A DNA stretch of 45,263 bases from an uncultured Ulvibacter sp. (GCA_938041335.1 CALIAF010000012.1:1-45263); one strand, 5' to 3'. Numbered from the stretch's first letter, positions 33,796-44,751 are shown. Numbers and translations: made by a program. Notes: generated by a model from the letters alone, not told the origin.

Positions 33796-36357
33796 TTAAG
33801 ATTCCGTTTTTTTCTTTCCTTTTTTAATCTTTATTGTAAGCTCATCAGTCTTATCGTCAAGATCCATTGTGATCGTATCTCCTTCTTGCAGGTTTGAGTT
33901 AATAATCTCTTCGGCAAGGCTATCTTCTATATATTTCTGGATAGCTCTTTTTAAGGGTCTCGCTCCATATTCTTTGTCAAACCCTTTATCTGCAATATAA
34001 TCTTTTGCTTTTTCTGTAAGCTCCAGTGTATAGCCCAAATCACTAATGCGAGCTAATAAATTATCCAGCTCAATATCAATAATTTTATGGATATCCTCAC
34101 GTTCTAGCGCATTAAATACCACGACATCATCTACACGGTTTAAAAATTCTGGTGCAAAAGCTTTCTTTAAAGCTTGCTCGATAATAGATTTTGCATTAGA
34201 ATCTGCCTGACTCACTTTTGCCGATGTACCGAAACCAACGCCCTGCCCAAAATCTTTCAATTTTCGAGCTCCAATGTTGGAAGTCATTATTATAATCGTA
34301 TTCCTAAAATCTATTTTACGACCTAAACTATCTGTAATATGGCCATCATCTAATACTTGGAGTAGAATGTTAAACACATCTGGATGCGCTTTTTCTATTT
34401 CATCAAGTAACACAACAGCATACGGTTTGCGGCGTATCTTTTCTGTTAACTGCCCGCCTTCTTCATAACCCACGTATCCTGGAGGTGCTCCTACTAATCT
34501 AGAGATAGAGAACTTCTCCATATATTCACTCATATCTATACGCACTAATGCCGTGTCGCTATCAAATAACTGCTGTGCGAGTACTTTGGCAAGCTGTGTT
34601 TTACCTACTCCTGTTTGTCCTAAAAATATAAAAGACCCAATTGGCTTATTAGGATCTTTAAGTCCTGCACGGTTGCGCTGTATCGCTTTTGTCACTTTGG
34701 CTACTGCCTCGTCTTGACCTATTACCTTGCCTTTTATTAATTCAGGTAATTTTGATAATTTATTACTTTCTGTCTGTGCGATTCTATTTACTGGAATTCC
34801 AGTCATCATAGAAACTACCTCTGCTACTTCTGCCTCATCAACAACTTCACGGTGGAGTTTAGATTCTTCTTCCCAACGCTCTTGTTCTACGGCAAGTTCT
34901 TTTTCAAGATTCTTTTCGTCATCACGAAGCTTTGCAGCTTCTTCATATTTCTGTTTTTTTACCACGGTATTTTTACGCTCGCGCACGGCTTCCAAATCTG
35001 TTTCTAATTTCAGTATTTTTTCTGGCACATTAATATTTGTAATGTGTACTCGAGACCCAGCCTCATCCATGGCGTCAATAGCTTTGTCTGGTAAAAATCG
35101 CTCCGTCATATAACGGTTGGTCAACTTTACACAAGCCTCTAAGGCGTCATCAGTGTATGTTACATTGTGATGTGCTTCATATTTATCCTTAATATTATTT
35201 AAGATCTCTATAGTTTCATCTACAGATGTAGGTTCTATTAATACTTTCTGAAATCTTCTTTCTAGTGCACCGTCTTTTTCAATATACTGACGGTATTCGT
35301 CTAATGTAGTCGCGCCAACACATTGTATTTCTCCTCTAGCTAAAGCCGGCTTAAACATATTTGAAGCGTCAAGAGAGCCAGTAGCGCCACCCGCACCTAC
35401 GATGGTATGGATTTCATCAATAAAAAGAATAATGTCATCATTCTTTTCAAGCTCATTCATAACGGCTTTCATACGTTCTTCAAACTGCCCGCGGTATTTT
35501 GTTCCGGCTACAATACTTGCAAGATCTAAAGTAACCACACGCTTGTCATAAAGAATTCTAGAAACTTTACGCTGTACAATGCGTAATGCAAGACCTTCTG
35601 CAATGGCAGATTTACCAACACCAGGTTCTCCTAAAAGTAAGGGATTGTTTTTCTTTCGTCTACTTAAAATTTGAGAAACACGTTGTATTTCTTGTTCACG
35701 CCCAACCACAGGATCAAGTTTACCCTCATCTGCCATTGCAGTGAGATCTCTACCAAAATTATCTAAAACTGGTGTCTTAGATTTTTTATTGCTTTTTGAG
35801 CCGGTTGCACCGCCGCTAAGTATGTTTTCATTCTCGTTTTCTTCTGGGCCTCTATTCTCATCATCATTCGGGAATGACTCTGCAGTAGGGTTTTCTAAAT
35901 AATCTTCGTCGCTTGCCATCATTAGTTTAAATTGATCTTTAACACCATCATAATCTACTTTCATCTTGTTTAGCAGTTTTGTGGTAGGGTCGTTTTCGTT
36001 TCTTAAAATGCAAAGCAATAAGTGCGCAGTATTAATGGATGTACTCTGAAAAAGTTTTGCTTCCAGAAATGTTGTTTTTAACGCACGCTCTGCCTGTCTT
36101 GTTAAGTGGAGATTTTTTTTGTCATTTGTTGAAATGCCGGGCGTTGGGTTTGCTGGGCTTAGAATTTCAACCTTACGCCGTAAATGGCTCAGGTCTATTT
36201 CTAAGGCATTTAAAATGGTTACTGCTTTACCATCACCATCACGTAAAAGTCCAAGCATTAAATGCTCTGTGCCAATAAAATCGTGGCCTAAGCGCAATGC
36301 TTCTTCTTTGCTGTATGCAATTACGTCTTTTACTCTTGGGGAAAAATTATCATCCAT
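33796..36357 (-). CDS. clpC: ClpC-type AAA+ unfoldase (Clp protease ATPase subunit)
   Basis: Unfolds substrates and feeds them to ClpP. The 853-residue protein shows the double Clp N-domain (residues 1-145: FSPRVKDVIAYSKEEALRLG), the first AAA+ with GEPGVGKSA near 245 and the pore loop/sensor LFIDEIHT, a coiled M-domain with a UVR-like KYEEAAKLRDDEKN around 475, and the second AAA+ with GQTGVGKTQ near 580 and VVLLDEIEKAHPDV, then the D2-small domain ending with a basic tail. A linker of about 60 residues rich in N, E and S (residues 155-200) separates the N-domain. No McsA/McsB-like genes are adjacent. No clear promoter box was seen in the 264-base gap to gyrA (36358-36621). Confidence 0.96.
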   Translation of the reverse strand: MDDNFSPRVKDVIAYSKEEALRLGHDFIGTEHLMLGLLRDGDGKAVTILNALEIDLSHLRRKVEILSPANPTPGISTNDKKNLHLTRQAERALKTTFLEAKLFQSTSINTAHLLLCILRNENDPTTKLLNKMKVDYDGVKDQFKLMMASDEDYLENPTAESFPNDDENRGPEENENENILSGGATGSKSNKKSKTPVLDNFGRDLTAMADEGKLDPVVGREQEIQRVSQILSRRKKNNPLLLGEPGVGKSAIAEGLALRIVQRKVSRILYDKRVVTLDLASIVAGTKYRGQFEERMKAVMNELEKNDDIILFIDEIHTIVGAGGATGSLDASNMFKPALARGEIQCVGATTLDEYRQYIEKDGALERRFQKVLIEPTSVDETIEILNNIKDKYEAHHNVTYTDDALEACVKLTNRYMTERFLPDKAIDAMDEAGSRVHITNINVPEKILKLETDLEAVRERKNTVVKKQKYEEAAKLRDDEKNLEKELAVEQERWEEESKLHREVVDEAEVAEVVSMMTGIPVNRIAQTESNKLSKLPELIKGKVIGQDEAVAKVTKAIQRNRAGLKDPNKPIGSFIFLGQTGVGKTQLAKVLAQQLFDSDTALVRIDMSEYMEKFSISRLVGAPPGYVGYEEGGQLTEKIRRKPYAVVLLDEIEKAHPDVFNILLQVLDDGHITDSLGRKIDFRNTIIIMTSNIGARKLKDFGQGVGFGTSAKVSQADSNAKSIIEQALKKAFAPEFLNRVDDVVVFNALEREDIHKIIDIELDNLLARISDLGYTLELTEKAKDYIADKGFDKEYGARPLKRAIQKYIEDSLAEEIINSNLQEGDTITMDLDDKTDELTIKIKKGKKKTES

Positions 36358-36621
36358 AGCTTATTGTGTTCCTTTCGTCTAAAAATAGTAAATATTACCC
36401 TGTATAGACAACAATTATGCCTCCTTATGAAGCTAGGAAGTAAAATGACAAAAAAAAGCACGATATACAAAGATTATGATGCCATAGTTATTAACCAAAA
36501 GAGGGGTGGTTTTTGTTAATAAAAACGTTGAAAACCGACATCTAAATCCCTTCTTGTACCCTTAAATTACTGTATATTGCTTCTCTGTTATAATAACTAT
36601 AAAATTAAAGAAAATTAGAAT

Positions 36622-39150
36622 ATGGCTGACGGCGAAAAATTGATTTCGATTAATATTGAAGATGAAATGAAGTCTGCTTACATCGATTACTCGATGTCTG
36701 TAATTGTGTCACGTGCGTTACCAGATGTGCGCGATGGGATGAAACCAGTTCATAGGCGTGTTTTGTTTGGAATGCACGAACTAGGAATAAGAGCAACAGG
36801 TGCACATAAAAAATCGGCAAGAATTGTTGGAGAAGTACTAGGTAAGTATCACCCGCACGGTGATACTTCTGTATATGACGCAATGGTGCGTATGGCTCAA
36901 GAATGGAGTTTACGCTATATGTTGGTAGATGGCCAGGGTAACTTTGGCTCTATTGACGGTGATAGCCCAGCTGCAATGCGTTATACTGAGGCTAGAATGC
37001 AGCGCATTTCCGAAGACATGCTGGCAGATATTGATAAAGATACAGTAGATCATCAATTGAACTTTGATGATACGCTTATGGAGCCTAAAGTGTTGCCTAC
37101 CCGTATTCCAGGTTTATTGATTAACGGTGCTTCTGGTATTGCTGTAGGTATGGCAACAAACATGCCACCGCACAACCTGACAGAAGTTGTAGATGGTACG
37201 CTTGCTTATATTGATGATAACGATATAACTATAGATGGATTGATGGAGCATGTAAAGGCGCCAGATTTCCCTACAGGAGGAACCATTTATGGTTATGATG
37301 GTGTAAAAGATGCTTTTCATACAGGCCGAGGGCGTGTTGTTTTAAGGGCTAAAGCTAGTTTTGAAGAAGTGCAAGGACGTGAGTGTATTATTGTTACTGA
37401 AATACCATATCAAGTCAATAAGGCTGATATGATTAAAAAAACAGCAGATCTTGTAAACGATAAAAAGATAGAGGGGATCTCTAACATTCGTGATGAATCT
37501 GATAGAAACGGTATGCGTATCGTTTATATTTTAAAGCGTGATGCGATACCTAATATCGTACTTAATACCTTATATAAGTATACCGCACTGCAATCTAGTT
37601 TTAGTGTAAATAATATTGCCTTAGTAAAAGGACGTCCACAAATGTTGAATCTTAAAGAACTGATTCACTATTTTGTAGAACACCGTCATGAGGTAGTAGT
37701 AAGACGTACGGAGTATTTACTTCGGAAAGCAAACGAGCGTGCACATATCTTAGAAGGATTAATAATTGCTTCAGATAATATTGATGAAGTGATTCGTTTA
37801 ATTCGTGCTTCTGCAAATGCAGATGAGGCAAGAGCGGCATTAATTGAAGCCTTTAAGCTGACAGAGATACAGGCAAAGGCCATTGTAGAAATGCGCCTAC
37901 GTCAATTAACGGGACTAGAACAAGACAAACTGCGTACGGAGTATGATGAGTTAATGAAGACAATTTCTGGCTATCAAGATATCCTTGGAAGTAAGGAGCT
38001 TAGAATGAATATTATTAAAGAAGAGCTTCTTGAGGTACAAAGAAAGTATGGTGATGACCGTCGTTCTGTTATTGAATATGCGGGTGGTGATGTGAGTATC
38101 ACAGATTTGATACCAGATGAACAAGTAGTATTGACTATCTCGCACGCGGGTTACATTAAGAGAACATCGCTTACAGAATATAAAACACAGAATAGAGGAG
38201 GAGTAGGGCAGAAAGCCTCTGCTACGCGTAATGAAGATTTCTTAGAACATTTATTTGTGGGAACTAACCACCAATACATGTTATTCTTCACACAAAAAGG
38301 AAAATGTTTCTGGATGCGTGTATTTGAAATTCCTGAAGGAAGTAAGACTTCTAAAGGTCGTGCGATACAGAATTTGATCAACATTGAGCCAGATGATAAG
38401 GTGATGGCATTTATCTGTACACAAGACTTAAAAGATGAAGAGTATGTAAATAGCCGTTATGTGATTATGGCTACAAAGAAAGGCCAGGTTAAGAAAACAC
38501 CTTTAGAGCAATATTCTCGTCCTAGAACAAATGGAATCAACGCCATTACAATTAAAGAAGGAGATGAGTTGCTAGAGGCTAAGTTAACTAGAGGAGATAG
38601 CCAAGTAATGCTTGCGGTTAAGAGTGGTAAAGCCATTCGTTTTGAAGAAAGCAAAACAAGACCAATGGGGCGTAATGCTTCTGGAGTTCGTGGTATTCGT
38701 TTAGCAGATGATAATGATGAGGTAGTTGGTATGATTGCTATTAATGATCTAGAGTCTGAAATACTAGTAGTTTCAGATAAAGGATACGGTAAACGTTCTA
38801 GTATAGAGGACTATAGAATTACCAATCGTGGAGGAAAAGGAGTGAAAACTATTAATGTCACAGAAAAAACCGGTAAATTAGTAGCTATTAAGAACGTAAT
38901 AGACAGTGATGATTTAATGATTATCAATAAATCTGGTATCGCTATACGTATGGATGTTTCAAGTTTACGTGTTATGGGTCGTGCAACTCAAGGGGTTCGA
39001 TTAATAAAGGTAAGAGAAGATGACTCTATAGCGGCGGTTGCAAAAGTAATGAAAGATGAAGATGAGGTAGAGGAGCTTGATGCAGAAGGCGTTCCTATAG
39101 AAGGAGCTGAAGGTAATGGCACAGCTCTTGATACTAAGGAAGAAGAATAA
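36622..39150 (+). CDS. gyrA: DNA gyrase subunit A
   Basis: The DNA-cleaving subunit of gyrase, 842 residues. The catalytic tyrosine is Y121 ([10 protein letters not shown]). The quinolone-resistance region reads [13 protein letters not shown]: Thr82 stands where E. coli has Ser83, and Asp86 matches Asp87. The GyrA box in the C-terminal wrapping domain is QNRGGVG. The long acidic tail ([11 protein letters not shown] ... DTKEEE) is usual for this subunit. A TPR gene follows 32 bases later. No -7 box of good quality was found in front. Confidence 0.97.
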   Translation: MADGEKLISINIEDEMKSAYIDYSMSVIVSRALPDVRDGMKPVHRRVLFGMHELGIRATGAHKKSARIVGEVLGKYHPHGDTSVYDAMVRMAQEWSLRYMLVDGQGNFGSIDGDSPAAMRYTEARMQRISEDMLADIDKDTVDHQLNFDDTLMEPKVLPTRIPGLLINGASGIAVGMATNMPPHNLTEVVDGTLAYIDDNDITIDGLMEHVKAPDFPTGGTIYGYDGVKDAFHTGRGRVVLRAKASFEEVQGRECIIVTEIPYQVNKADMIKKTADLVNDKKIEGISNIRDESDRNGMRIVYILKRDAIPNIVLNTLYKYTALQSSFSVNNIALVKGRPQMLNLKELIHYFVEHRHEVVVRRTEYLLRKANERAHILEGLIIASDNIDEVIRLIRASANADEARAALIEAFKLTEIQAKAIVEMRLRQLTGLEQDKLRTEYDELMKTISGYQDILGSKELRMNIIKEELLEVQRKYGDDRRSVIEYAGGDVSITDLIPDEQVVLTISHAGYIKRTSLTEYKTQNRGGVGQKASATRNEDFLEHLFVGTNHQYMLFFTQKGKCFWMRVFEIPEGSKTSKGRAIQNLINIEPDDKVMAFICTQDLKDEEYVNSRYVIMATKKGQVKKTPLEQYSRPRTNGINAITIKEGDELLEAKLTRGDSQVMLAVKSGKAIRFEESKTRPMGRNASGVRGIRLADDNDEVVGMIAINDLESEILVVSDKGYGKRSSIEDYRITNRGGKGVKTINVTEKTGKLVAIKNVIDSDDLMIINKSGIAIRMDVSSLRVMGRATQGVRLIKVREDDSIAAVAKVMKDEDEVEELDAEGVPIEGAEGNGTALDTKEEE

Positions 39151-39182
39151 ACAAACACTAACAAATATTTAAACCTTAACAC

Positions 39183-40439
39183 ATGAAAAAAGTACTATTA
39201 GCAGCAGGAGTATTATTGATTACTGCTGTATCCTTTGGACAAAAAAAGGAAATAAAGAAAGCTGAAAAAGCGATTAAATCTGGAGATTATGCTGAGGCGA
39301 TGACACAATTAAGTGCTGCCGAAACATTATTGGCTGGTGCAGACGACAATATGAAGGCAGATTTTTATGCCACGAAAGCCTTAGCGTTGACTAAGAGCTC
39401 TAATAATAATTTTGACAAGATGAAACTTGCAGCTGAGGCTTATGCTCAAGCCATCGACGCAAAGGGAACTGTAACATCTGACTTAATAGATGGTATAACA
39501 GAGCTTAGAACGAGTCTTATCAACTCTGCCGTAGAAGATCAGAATGGGAGCAATCATAACATTGCAGCTGAGAAATTGTATACCAGTTATTCAATTACAA
39601 AAAGAGATACCTCAGATCTTTACTTTGCAGCAAGTAGTGCTGTAAATGGACAAGATTTTCCAAAAGCACTTAAGTATTACAAGATGTTGCTTGATATGGG
39701 CTATAAGGGGAATACAACGTCTTATGTTGCTACCAATAAAGAAACTGGTGAGGTGCAGTCATTTAACACCAAAAATGAACGCGATCTTATGGTTAAGACT
39801 AGTCAGTTTATTAAACCAGAAACTAAAAAAGAAGAATCTAAGCAAGCAGAGATTTTACGTAATATGACCTTAATCTATATTGATCTGGATCAAACGGATG
39901 AGGCGGAAGCACTTTTGGCAAAAGCAAGAGCAGAAAATCCAGATGATACTTCTTTAATGAGGGCTGAAGCTAATATGGCCTACAAATTAAATGACCTAGT
40001 TAAGTATAATAAAATTATGGAGCAAGTAGTTGCAACAGACCCTACAAATCCAGAATTGTACTTCAATCTTGGTGTTGGAGCTAGCGGTATGGATCAACAG
40101 GACAAAGCTTTGGGTTATTATGAAAAAGCACTGGAGTTAAAACCAGATTATAGAGAAGCTTTGATCAATTATGCCATTTTAAAATTATCTGCAGAGAAAG
40201 TTATAGTTGATGAGATGAACGGTTTAGGTACTTCTAGAGCAGATAATGCACGCTACGATATCCTTAAAGGGAAACGTAATGCAATGTATGTAGAAGCTGT
40301 TCCTTATTTAGAGAAGGCTATTGCTGTAGATGAAGAAGCTAATAATACAGATTTAATGAAGACGCTAATGTCTATTTATAGTCAATTAGGAGAAGATGCT
40401 AAATATAAAGCACTAAAAGCAAAAGTGGAAGGGATGTAA
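39183..40439 (+). CDS. Secreted tetratricopeptide repeat protein
   Basis: A 418-residue protein with a signal peptide (KKVLLAAGVLLITAVSFGQ) and TPR helices throughout: an early pair (AEKAIKSGDYAEAMTQL), a middle region (DFPKALKYYKMLLDMGYKGN), and the strongest consensus repeats near the C-terminus (NPELYFNLGVGASGMDQQDKALGYYEKALELKPDYREA). TPRs act as protein-binding scaffolds, here in the periplasm. It directly follows gyrA and ends in a strong terminator, so the two are probably co-transcribed, a common pair in flavobacteria. Partner unknown. Confidence 0.9.
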   Translation: MKKVLLAAGVLLITAVSFGQKKEIKKAEKAIKSGDYAEAMTQLSAAETLLAGADDNMKADFYATKALALTKSSNNNFDKMKLAAEAYAQAIDAKGTVTSDLIDGITELRTSLINSAVEDQNGSNHNIAAEKLYTSYSITKRDTSDLYFAASSAVNGQDFPKALKYYKMLLDMGYKGNTTSYVATNKETGEVQSFNTKNERDLMVKTSQFIKPETKKEESKQAEILRNMTLIYIDLDQTDEAEALLAKARAENPDDTSLMRAEANMAYKLNDLVKYNKIMEQVVATDPTNPELYFNLGVGASGMDQQDKALGYYEKALELKPDYREALINYAILKLSAEKVIVDEMNGLGTSRADNARYDILKGKRNAMYVEAVPYLEKAIAVDEEANNTDLMKTLMSIYSQLGEDAKYKALKAKVEGM

Positions 40440-40460
40440 TCCTCTTTACGATGTATAAAA

Positions 40461-40490
40461 AAACCTCAACAATTTGTTGAGGTTTTTTTT
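40461..40490. terminator. Bidirectional terminator
   Basis: AAACCTCAAC pairs with GTTGAGGTTT around an AATTT loop, followed by a T-run and preceded by A's, between the TPR gene (+) and the NlpC/P60 gene (-). Confidence 0.9.
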
Positions 40491-41238
40491 ATATAATACG
40501 TTTTATTACACGCAGCTTATGACTGTGTTTTCGTAATTCATTATTAAAAATACCGGTATGGTCTAATCTGTCTATGCGTACTTTTCCGTGTGCATGTATG
40601 ATATAGTGATCTTCCATAATGATTCCTACATGAACTATGTTTCCTTCAGTATTGTCAAAAAAGGCTAAGTCTCCAGGTTCGCTTTCTTCAATAAAACTTA
40701 GCGGTTCTCCCTGGGTTGCTTGTTGGCTTGCATCTCTCAGTATTTTATGGCCATTAAGCTTATAAACCATTTGCGTAAAACCACTACAGTCAATACCAAA
40801 AGGCGTCTTTCCACCCCAGAGATAGGGTGCATTAAGATAGAGCAGAGCGGTTTCTATAAGTTTGCTCTTTTCAGTTTTAGCATCTTGTGACTTCCCTTCA
40901 AAAGTATGATTGAGAATTGAGGTGCTGTTTAAAGTACTTCCTAGACAGATGGAGAGCAATTGCTCATTATCCATAGAGACAAAGTCCACTAAGTCTGATG
41001 ATAATTGTGGTTTTTCTTCTTGAAGTGTTTTATAAGTTTCTTCTGAAATAATAAGGTGTTGCTTATTGTCAATCCATCCTTCATACTTGTCAAACGCGAG
41101 ACGAATTTTACTCCATTTTTTGCGCTGTTCAATGATTTTAAAGGATTCTCCATAGAGTACTTGCGATACCATTTCACTAGTATCTGAGGGCTCTAAGCGA
41201 AGTGGCACAATGCCAAGATTACATACACCGTAGTTCAT
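40489..41238 (-). CDS. NlpC/P60 family cell-wall peptidase
   Basis: A 249-residue C40 peptidase with one or two SH3-like domains first (LGIVPLRLEPSDTSEMVSQVLYGE at residues 8-31) and a C-terminal NlpC/P60 domain. The catalytic cysteine is in GGKTPFGIDCSGFTQMVYK, the histidine in IVHVGIIMEDHYIIHAHGKV. Such enzymes cleave the gamma-D-Glu-diamino acid bond of peptidoglycan stem peptides or cell-wall fragments. No signal peptide is visible, which suggests a cytoplasmic peptide-recycling role. It follows the thiolase by 14 bases on the same strand. Confidence 0.92.
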   Translation of the reverse strand: MNYGVCNLGIVPLRLEPSDTSEMVSQVLYGESFKIIEQRKKWSKIRLAFDKYEGWIDNKQHLIISEETYKTLQEEKPQLSSDLVDFVSMDNEQLLSICLGSTLNSTSILNHTFEGKSQDAKTEKSKLIETALLYLNAPYLWGGKTPFGIDCSGFTQMVYKLNGHKILRDASQQATQGEPLSFIEESEPGDLAFFDNTEGNIVHVGIIMEDHYIIHAHGKVRIDRLDHTGIFNNELRKHSHKLRVIKRII

Positions 41239-41252
41239 TTGAGAAATTAGGG

Positions 41253-42431
41253 TTAGGCTAGTTCTAAAACCATTGCAGAAGCGCCACCACCACCATTACA
41301 GATAGCTGCAGCTCCTAGTTTTCCTCCATTTTGTTTTAATACATTGATAAGAGTGATCATAATACGAACACCACTACATCCTAATGGATGGCCTAATGAT
41401 ACTGCACCTCCATTTACATTTACTTTAGCCGGATCTAAATCTAGGATTTTCATATTAGCAAGGCCCACAACGGCAAATGCCTCGTTTAACTCAAAATAAT
41501 CTACATCGTTTATTGATATACCTGCTTTTGCTAGTGCTTTAGGCAATGCTTTACTTGGTGCTGTTGTAAACCATTCTGGCTCATGTGCAGCGTCTGCATA
41601 TCCTTTTATAGTTGCTAATGGTTTTAGATTTAGTTCTTTAGCTTTATCGGCGCTCATTAAAACCATAGCACCAGCGCCATCATTTATAGTGGACGCATTA
41701 GCTGCTGTTACCGTTCCGTCTTTTGAAAAGGCGGCTCGTAAAGCAGGAATTTTTTCCATTTTCACATTCTTGAATTCTTCGTCTTCAGATACTATAATTG
41801 CATCTCCACGACGCTGAGGTACTTCGACAGGAACTACTTCATCTTTAAATTTCCCAGATTCCCAAGCATTTGCTGATCGCTTATAGGACTCAATTGCAAA
41901 AGCATCTTGATCTTCTCTACTGAAATTATATTTACTTGCACATGCATCTGCACAAACTCCCATCGCGTTATTGTCGTAAGCGTCTACAAGGCCATCACGT
42001 TGCATTCCGTCAATCATCGTTCCTGGACCAAATTTTTGTCCATTACGCAAATGCATATAATGAGGGATCAAACTCATGTTTTCCATTCCACCTGCTACTA
42101 TAATATCTGCATCTCCTAAAGCAATACTCTGTGCAGCTTGCATCACCGTTTTCATACTGGACGAGCAAACCTTATTAATAGTAGTAGATGGTACTGTGTT
42201 AGGTATTCCAGCTCCTAATGCAGCCTGACGAGCAGGTCCTTGCCCAGTTCCAGCTTGTACTACATTACCCATCAGAACTTCTTGAACAAGCGATGGATCA
42301 AGATTAATTTTATCTAAAGCCCCTTTAATTGCGATGCTCCCTAGTTTGGTTGCGGGAACTGAAGATAAGCTACCCATAAAACTTCCTATAGGTGTTCTTA
42401 CTGCTGAAACGATAACAACTTCTTTATTCAT
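41253..42431 (-). CDS. Acetyl-CoA C-acyltransferase (thiolase)
   Basis: A type II thiolase of 392 residues. The acylated cysteine is C89 in INKVCSSSMK, and the second cysteine is in AAICNGGGGASAMV near the C-terminus; the histidine motif is SLGHPLGCSGVRI. Catalyses either the last step of fatty acid beta-oxidation or acetoacetyl-CoA formation. The sequence alone does not separate the two; the close family is generally annotated acetyl-CoA acetyltransferase. No other beta-oxidation genes are present nearby. Confidence 0.95.
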   Translation of the reverse strand: MNKEVVIVSAVRTPIGSFMGSLSSVPATKLGSIAIKGALDKINLDPSLVQEVLMGNVVQAGTGQGPARQAALGAGIPNTVPSTTINKVCSSSMKTVMQAAQSIALGDADIIVAGGMENMSLIPHYMHLRNGQKFGPGTMIDGMQRDGLVDAYDNNAMGVCADACASKYNFSREDQDAFAIESYKRSANAWESGKFKDEVVPVEVPQRRGDAIIVSEDEEFKNVKMEKIPALRAAFSKDGTVTAANASTINDGAGAMVLMSADKAKELNLKPLATIKGYADAAHEPEWFTTAPSKALPKALAKAGISINDVDYFELNEAFAVVGLANMKILDLDPAKVNVNGGAVSLGHPLGCSGVRIMITLINVLKQNGGKLGAAAICNGGGGASAMVLELA

Positions 42432-42498
42432 AGTAGTGGTATAATGTGTTTAATATTTTAGAACAAAAAGAGCGAATAATACCTCTTAAAAATGATAG

Positions 42499-42506
42499 CA
42501 AATTTA
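42499..42506 (-). promoter_or_regulatory. -7 box of the thiolase gene
   Basis: TAAATTTG on the minus strand matches TAnnTTTG, about 68 bases before the ATG at 42431. No -33 seen. Confidence 0.5.
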
Positions 42507-42545
42507 CATATTAAATCTTATTATTTCTATCATTACGAGTCTGAC

Positions 42546-42578
42546 TTTGGGATTAATGCAAGCTAAGTACTACCTTTA
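42546..42578 (+). promoter_or_regulatory. Promoter of the 7TM-HD gene
   Basis: TTTG at 42546-42549, a 21-base spacer, then TACCTTTA at 42571-42578 (7 of 8 matches). The leader before the ATG at 42596 is only about 12 bases. Confidence 0.6.
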
Positions 42579-42595
42579 CGGTAGCGAAATCGCTT

Positions 42596-44644
42596 ATGAA
42601 AAAAATATTTGCCTTTTTAACAGAAAATCAATCGCACATTTACAAAACGTTTCTTTTTGTGATGTCAACGGTTTTAATAATTTATATGCTCCCTAAGGGC
42701 GGGCAATTTAAATATGATATTCAAAAGGGAAAACCTTGGCAATATGAAAACTTGTACGCCCCCTTTAGTTTCACCATCAAAAAAGATCAAGCAACAATTG
42801 AAAAGGAGGAGAATGTAATAAGAGAAACTTCTGTGCCTTATTTTAATGTAGATAAAAGCATTAAAGCTTCTGGAAAACAAGAGTTTAATTATTTATTGGA
42901 TCAGATTTACAATGATACATTGTTTGATGTGTCTAAAAGCAAAATGCTCCGAATTTCAAATCGAGTTTTTGACGATATTTATAAAACTGGAGTCATAGAA
43001 AAGATCTATAATTATGAGCCAGATCGCCTTATTTATATTCGAAACGGGAGTGAATTTAGCCAATCAACGTATGCGCGACTATTTAGTATACAAGATTTAA
43101 CTACTAAATTAGAAGCTACAGTTTCTGAGAAGGAATTTGAAGATGTGGGAGAGGTACTTGTTAAATTATTGGGTCGAACGGTTAAAGCAAACATAAGTTT
43201 AGACACCAAGTATACAGAAGAAACACTCTCTTCAGAAATTGCTAGTATAAATCCCAACCGCGGGGTTATTGAAAAAGGGTCTAGAATTATCGCCAAAGGA
43301 GAAGTAGTTGAAGGCGATAAATTCCAGATATTAAATTCTTTAAAAGACGAGTATCAATCTCAAATATGGAATCAATCCAATTATTACTGGCTAATTATAG
43401 GATATTCCTTACTTGTTTCTTTAGTGTTTTTAATGCTCTTCTTGTTTCTTAAAAAATATAGGCCCGCAATTTACACAAACAATACCAAGGTAACTTTTAT
43501 ATTTTTTAATGTAGTATTAATGGTATTGCTTACGACTATAGTTGTTAAAGAGATAGGAGCGGCATATGTATATGTAGTGCCCTTATGTATTTTACCTTTA
43601 ATCTTAAAAGCATTTTTTGACCCAAGATTAGGGCTGTTTGTTCACGTTTTAACCATTTTGCTTTTAGGGTTTGTAGTACCCAACAGTTTTGAGTTTATGT
43701 TTCTACAAATTATAGCTGGAGTAGTTACTATTCTTACTGTTTCTGAACTCTATAGAAGGGCAAATCTTTTCATCTCAGTAGGGCAGATTACCCTAATTTA
43801 TATTATTGGGTATTTTGCGTTTTACATTATTCATGAAGGAAATATTAAAGGGATGGAGTGGACTACTTATGGGTATTTCATTCTATGTGGTCTTGCCACG
43901 CTTTTTGCACATCCGTTAATTTATTTTTATGAAAAGATTTTCGGATTAGTTTCAGATGTTTCGTTATTAGAGCTCAGTGATACCAATAGTAAACTCTTAA
44001 AAGAACTTGCAAATAAGGCGCCAGGCACATTTCATCATTCATTAAACGTAGCAAATCTTGCGGAAGCCGCAGCTAATGAGATCGGTGCAAATGCAATGCT
44101 AATTAGAGTGGGGGCATTATACCATGATATTGGTAAAATGCCAAATCCGACATTATTTACTGAAAATCAGGTCAATTCTGTCAATACTTTAAATGAAATA
44201 GAACCAAAAGAAAGTGCCACAATCATAATTGACCATGTGATTAATGGGATAGAAATAGCGCGTAAACATAATCTTCCAGATCGTGTAATCGATTTTATTA
44301 GAACACATCATGGAACCAGTCTTGTCTATTATTTTTATAAGAAGGAATTGGATGCAAAAGGAGCCGCTAATGAAGCAGATTTCAGGTATCCTGGGCCGAC
44401 ACCTTTTAGTAAAGAAACTGCCATATTGATGATGGCAGATAGTGTTGAGGCAGCAAGTAAGAGTTTAAAAGAACCTACATCCACTAAAATAGATGCATTT
44501 GTAGAGAAGATTATTGATGCCCAACTGGCTCAAGGGCAGTTTTTAAATGCAAATATTACGCTTAAAGAAATCCAATTAATTAAGAAAGTTCTTAAAAAGA
44601 AGCTAAATAACATCTATCATTTAAGGGTAGAGTATCCTGAGTAG
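42596..44644 (+). CDS. PgpH-like 7TM-HD phosphohydrolase (probable c-di-AMP phosphodiesterase)
   Basis: A 682-residue membrane protein of the 7TMR-HD family. A short first membrane helix (FLFVMSTVLIIYML) precedes an extracytoplasmic 7TMR-HDED domain (about residues 50-260), then a seven-helix membrane block (about 260-445), then a cytoplasmic HD domain with the catalytic HDIG at 510-513 and HHGTSLVYYFYKK. The family's PgpH hydrolyses cyclic di-AMP in Firmicutes, and flavobacteria usually contain a DAC-type cyclase; so a c-di-AMP role is likely by family and not shown by this sequence. Single gene with its own promoter. Confidence 0.92.
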   Translation: MKKIFAFLTENQSHIYKTFLFVMSTVLIIYMLPKGGQFKYDIQKGKPWQYENLYAPFSFTIKKDQATIEKEENVIRETSVPYFNVDKSIKASGKQEFNYLLDQIYNDTLFDVSKSKMLRISNRVFDDIYKTGVIEKIYNYEPDRLIYIRNGSEFSQSTYARLFSIQDLTTKLEATVSEKEFEDVGEVLVKLLGRTVKANISLDTKYTEETLSSEIASINPNRGVIEKGSRIIAKGEVVEGDKFQILNSLKDEYQSQIWNQSNYYWLIIGYSLLVSLVFLMLFLFLKKYRPAIYTNNTKVTFIFFNVVLMVLLTTIVVKEIGAAYVYVVPLCILPLILKAFFDPRLGLFVHVLTILLLGFVVPNSFEFMFLQIIAGVVTILTVSELYRRANLFISVGQITLIYIIGYFAFYIIHEGNIKGMEWTTYGYFILCGLATLFAHPLIYFYEKIFGLVSDVSLLELSDTNSKLLKELANKAPGTFHHSLNVANLAEAAANEIGANAMLIRVGALYHDIGKMPNPTLFTENQVNSVNTLNEIEPKESATIIIDHVINGIEIARKHNLPDRVIDFIRTHHGTSLVYYFYKKELDAKGAANEADFRYPGPTPFSKETAILMMADSVEAASKSLKEPTSTKIDAFVEKIIDAQLAQGQFLNANITLKEIQLIKKVLKKKLNNIYHLRVEYPE

Positions 44645-44684
44645 TAGCCCCTTATAATTTAACCAATAAAAAAGCTGTTTTTTG

Positions 44685-44716
44685 TTTGCAATTATATAAT
44701 TGATAAACTACATTTG
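44685..44716 (+). promoter_or_regulatory. Promoter of the tRNA operon
   Basis: TTTG at 44685-44688, a 20-base spacer, and TACATTTG at 44709-44716 give an exact match to both Bacteroidota elements, 36 bases before the first tRNA. The clearest promoter in the window. Confidence 0.85.
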
Positions 44717-44751
44717 CACCCGCAATTTTATTGTAAGTTCTTTAAAATAAC

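Noticed and set aside
36358-36621. Small RNA or gene in the clpC-gyrA gap
   Set aside because: Only AT-rich sequence with no terminator-promoter pair or open frame that can be defended.
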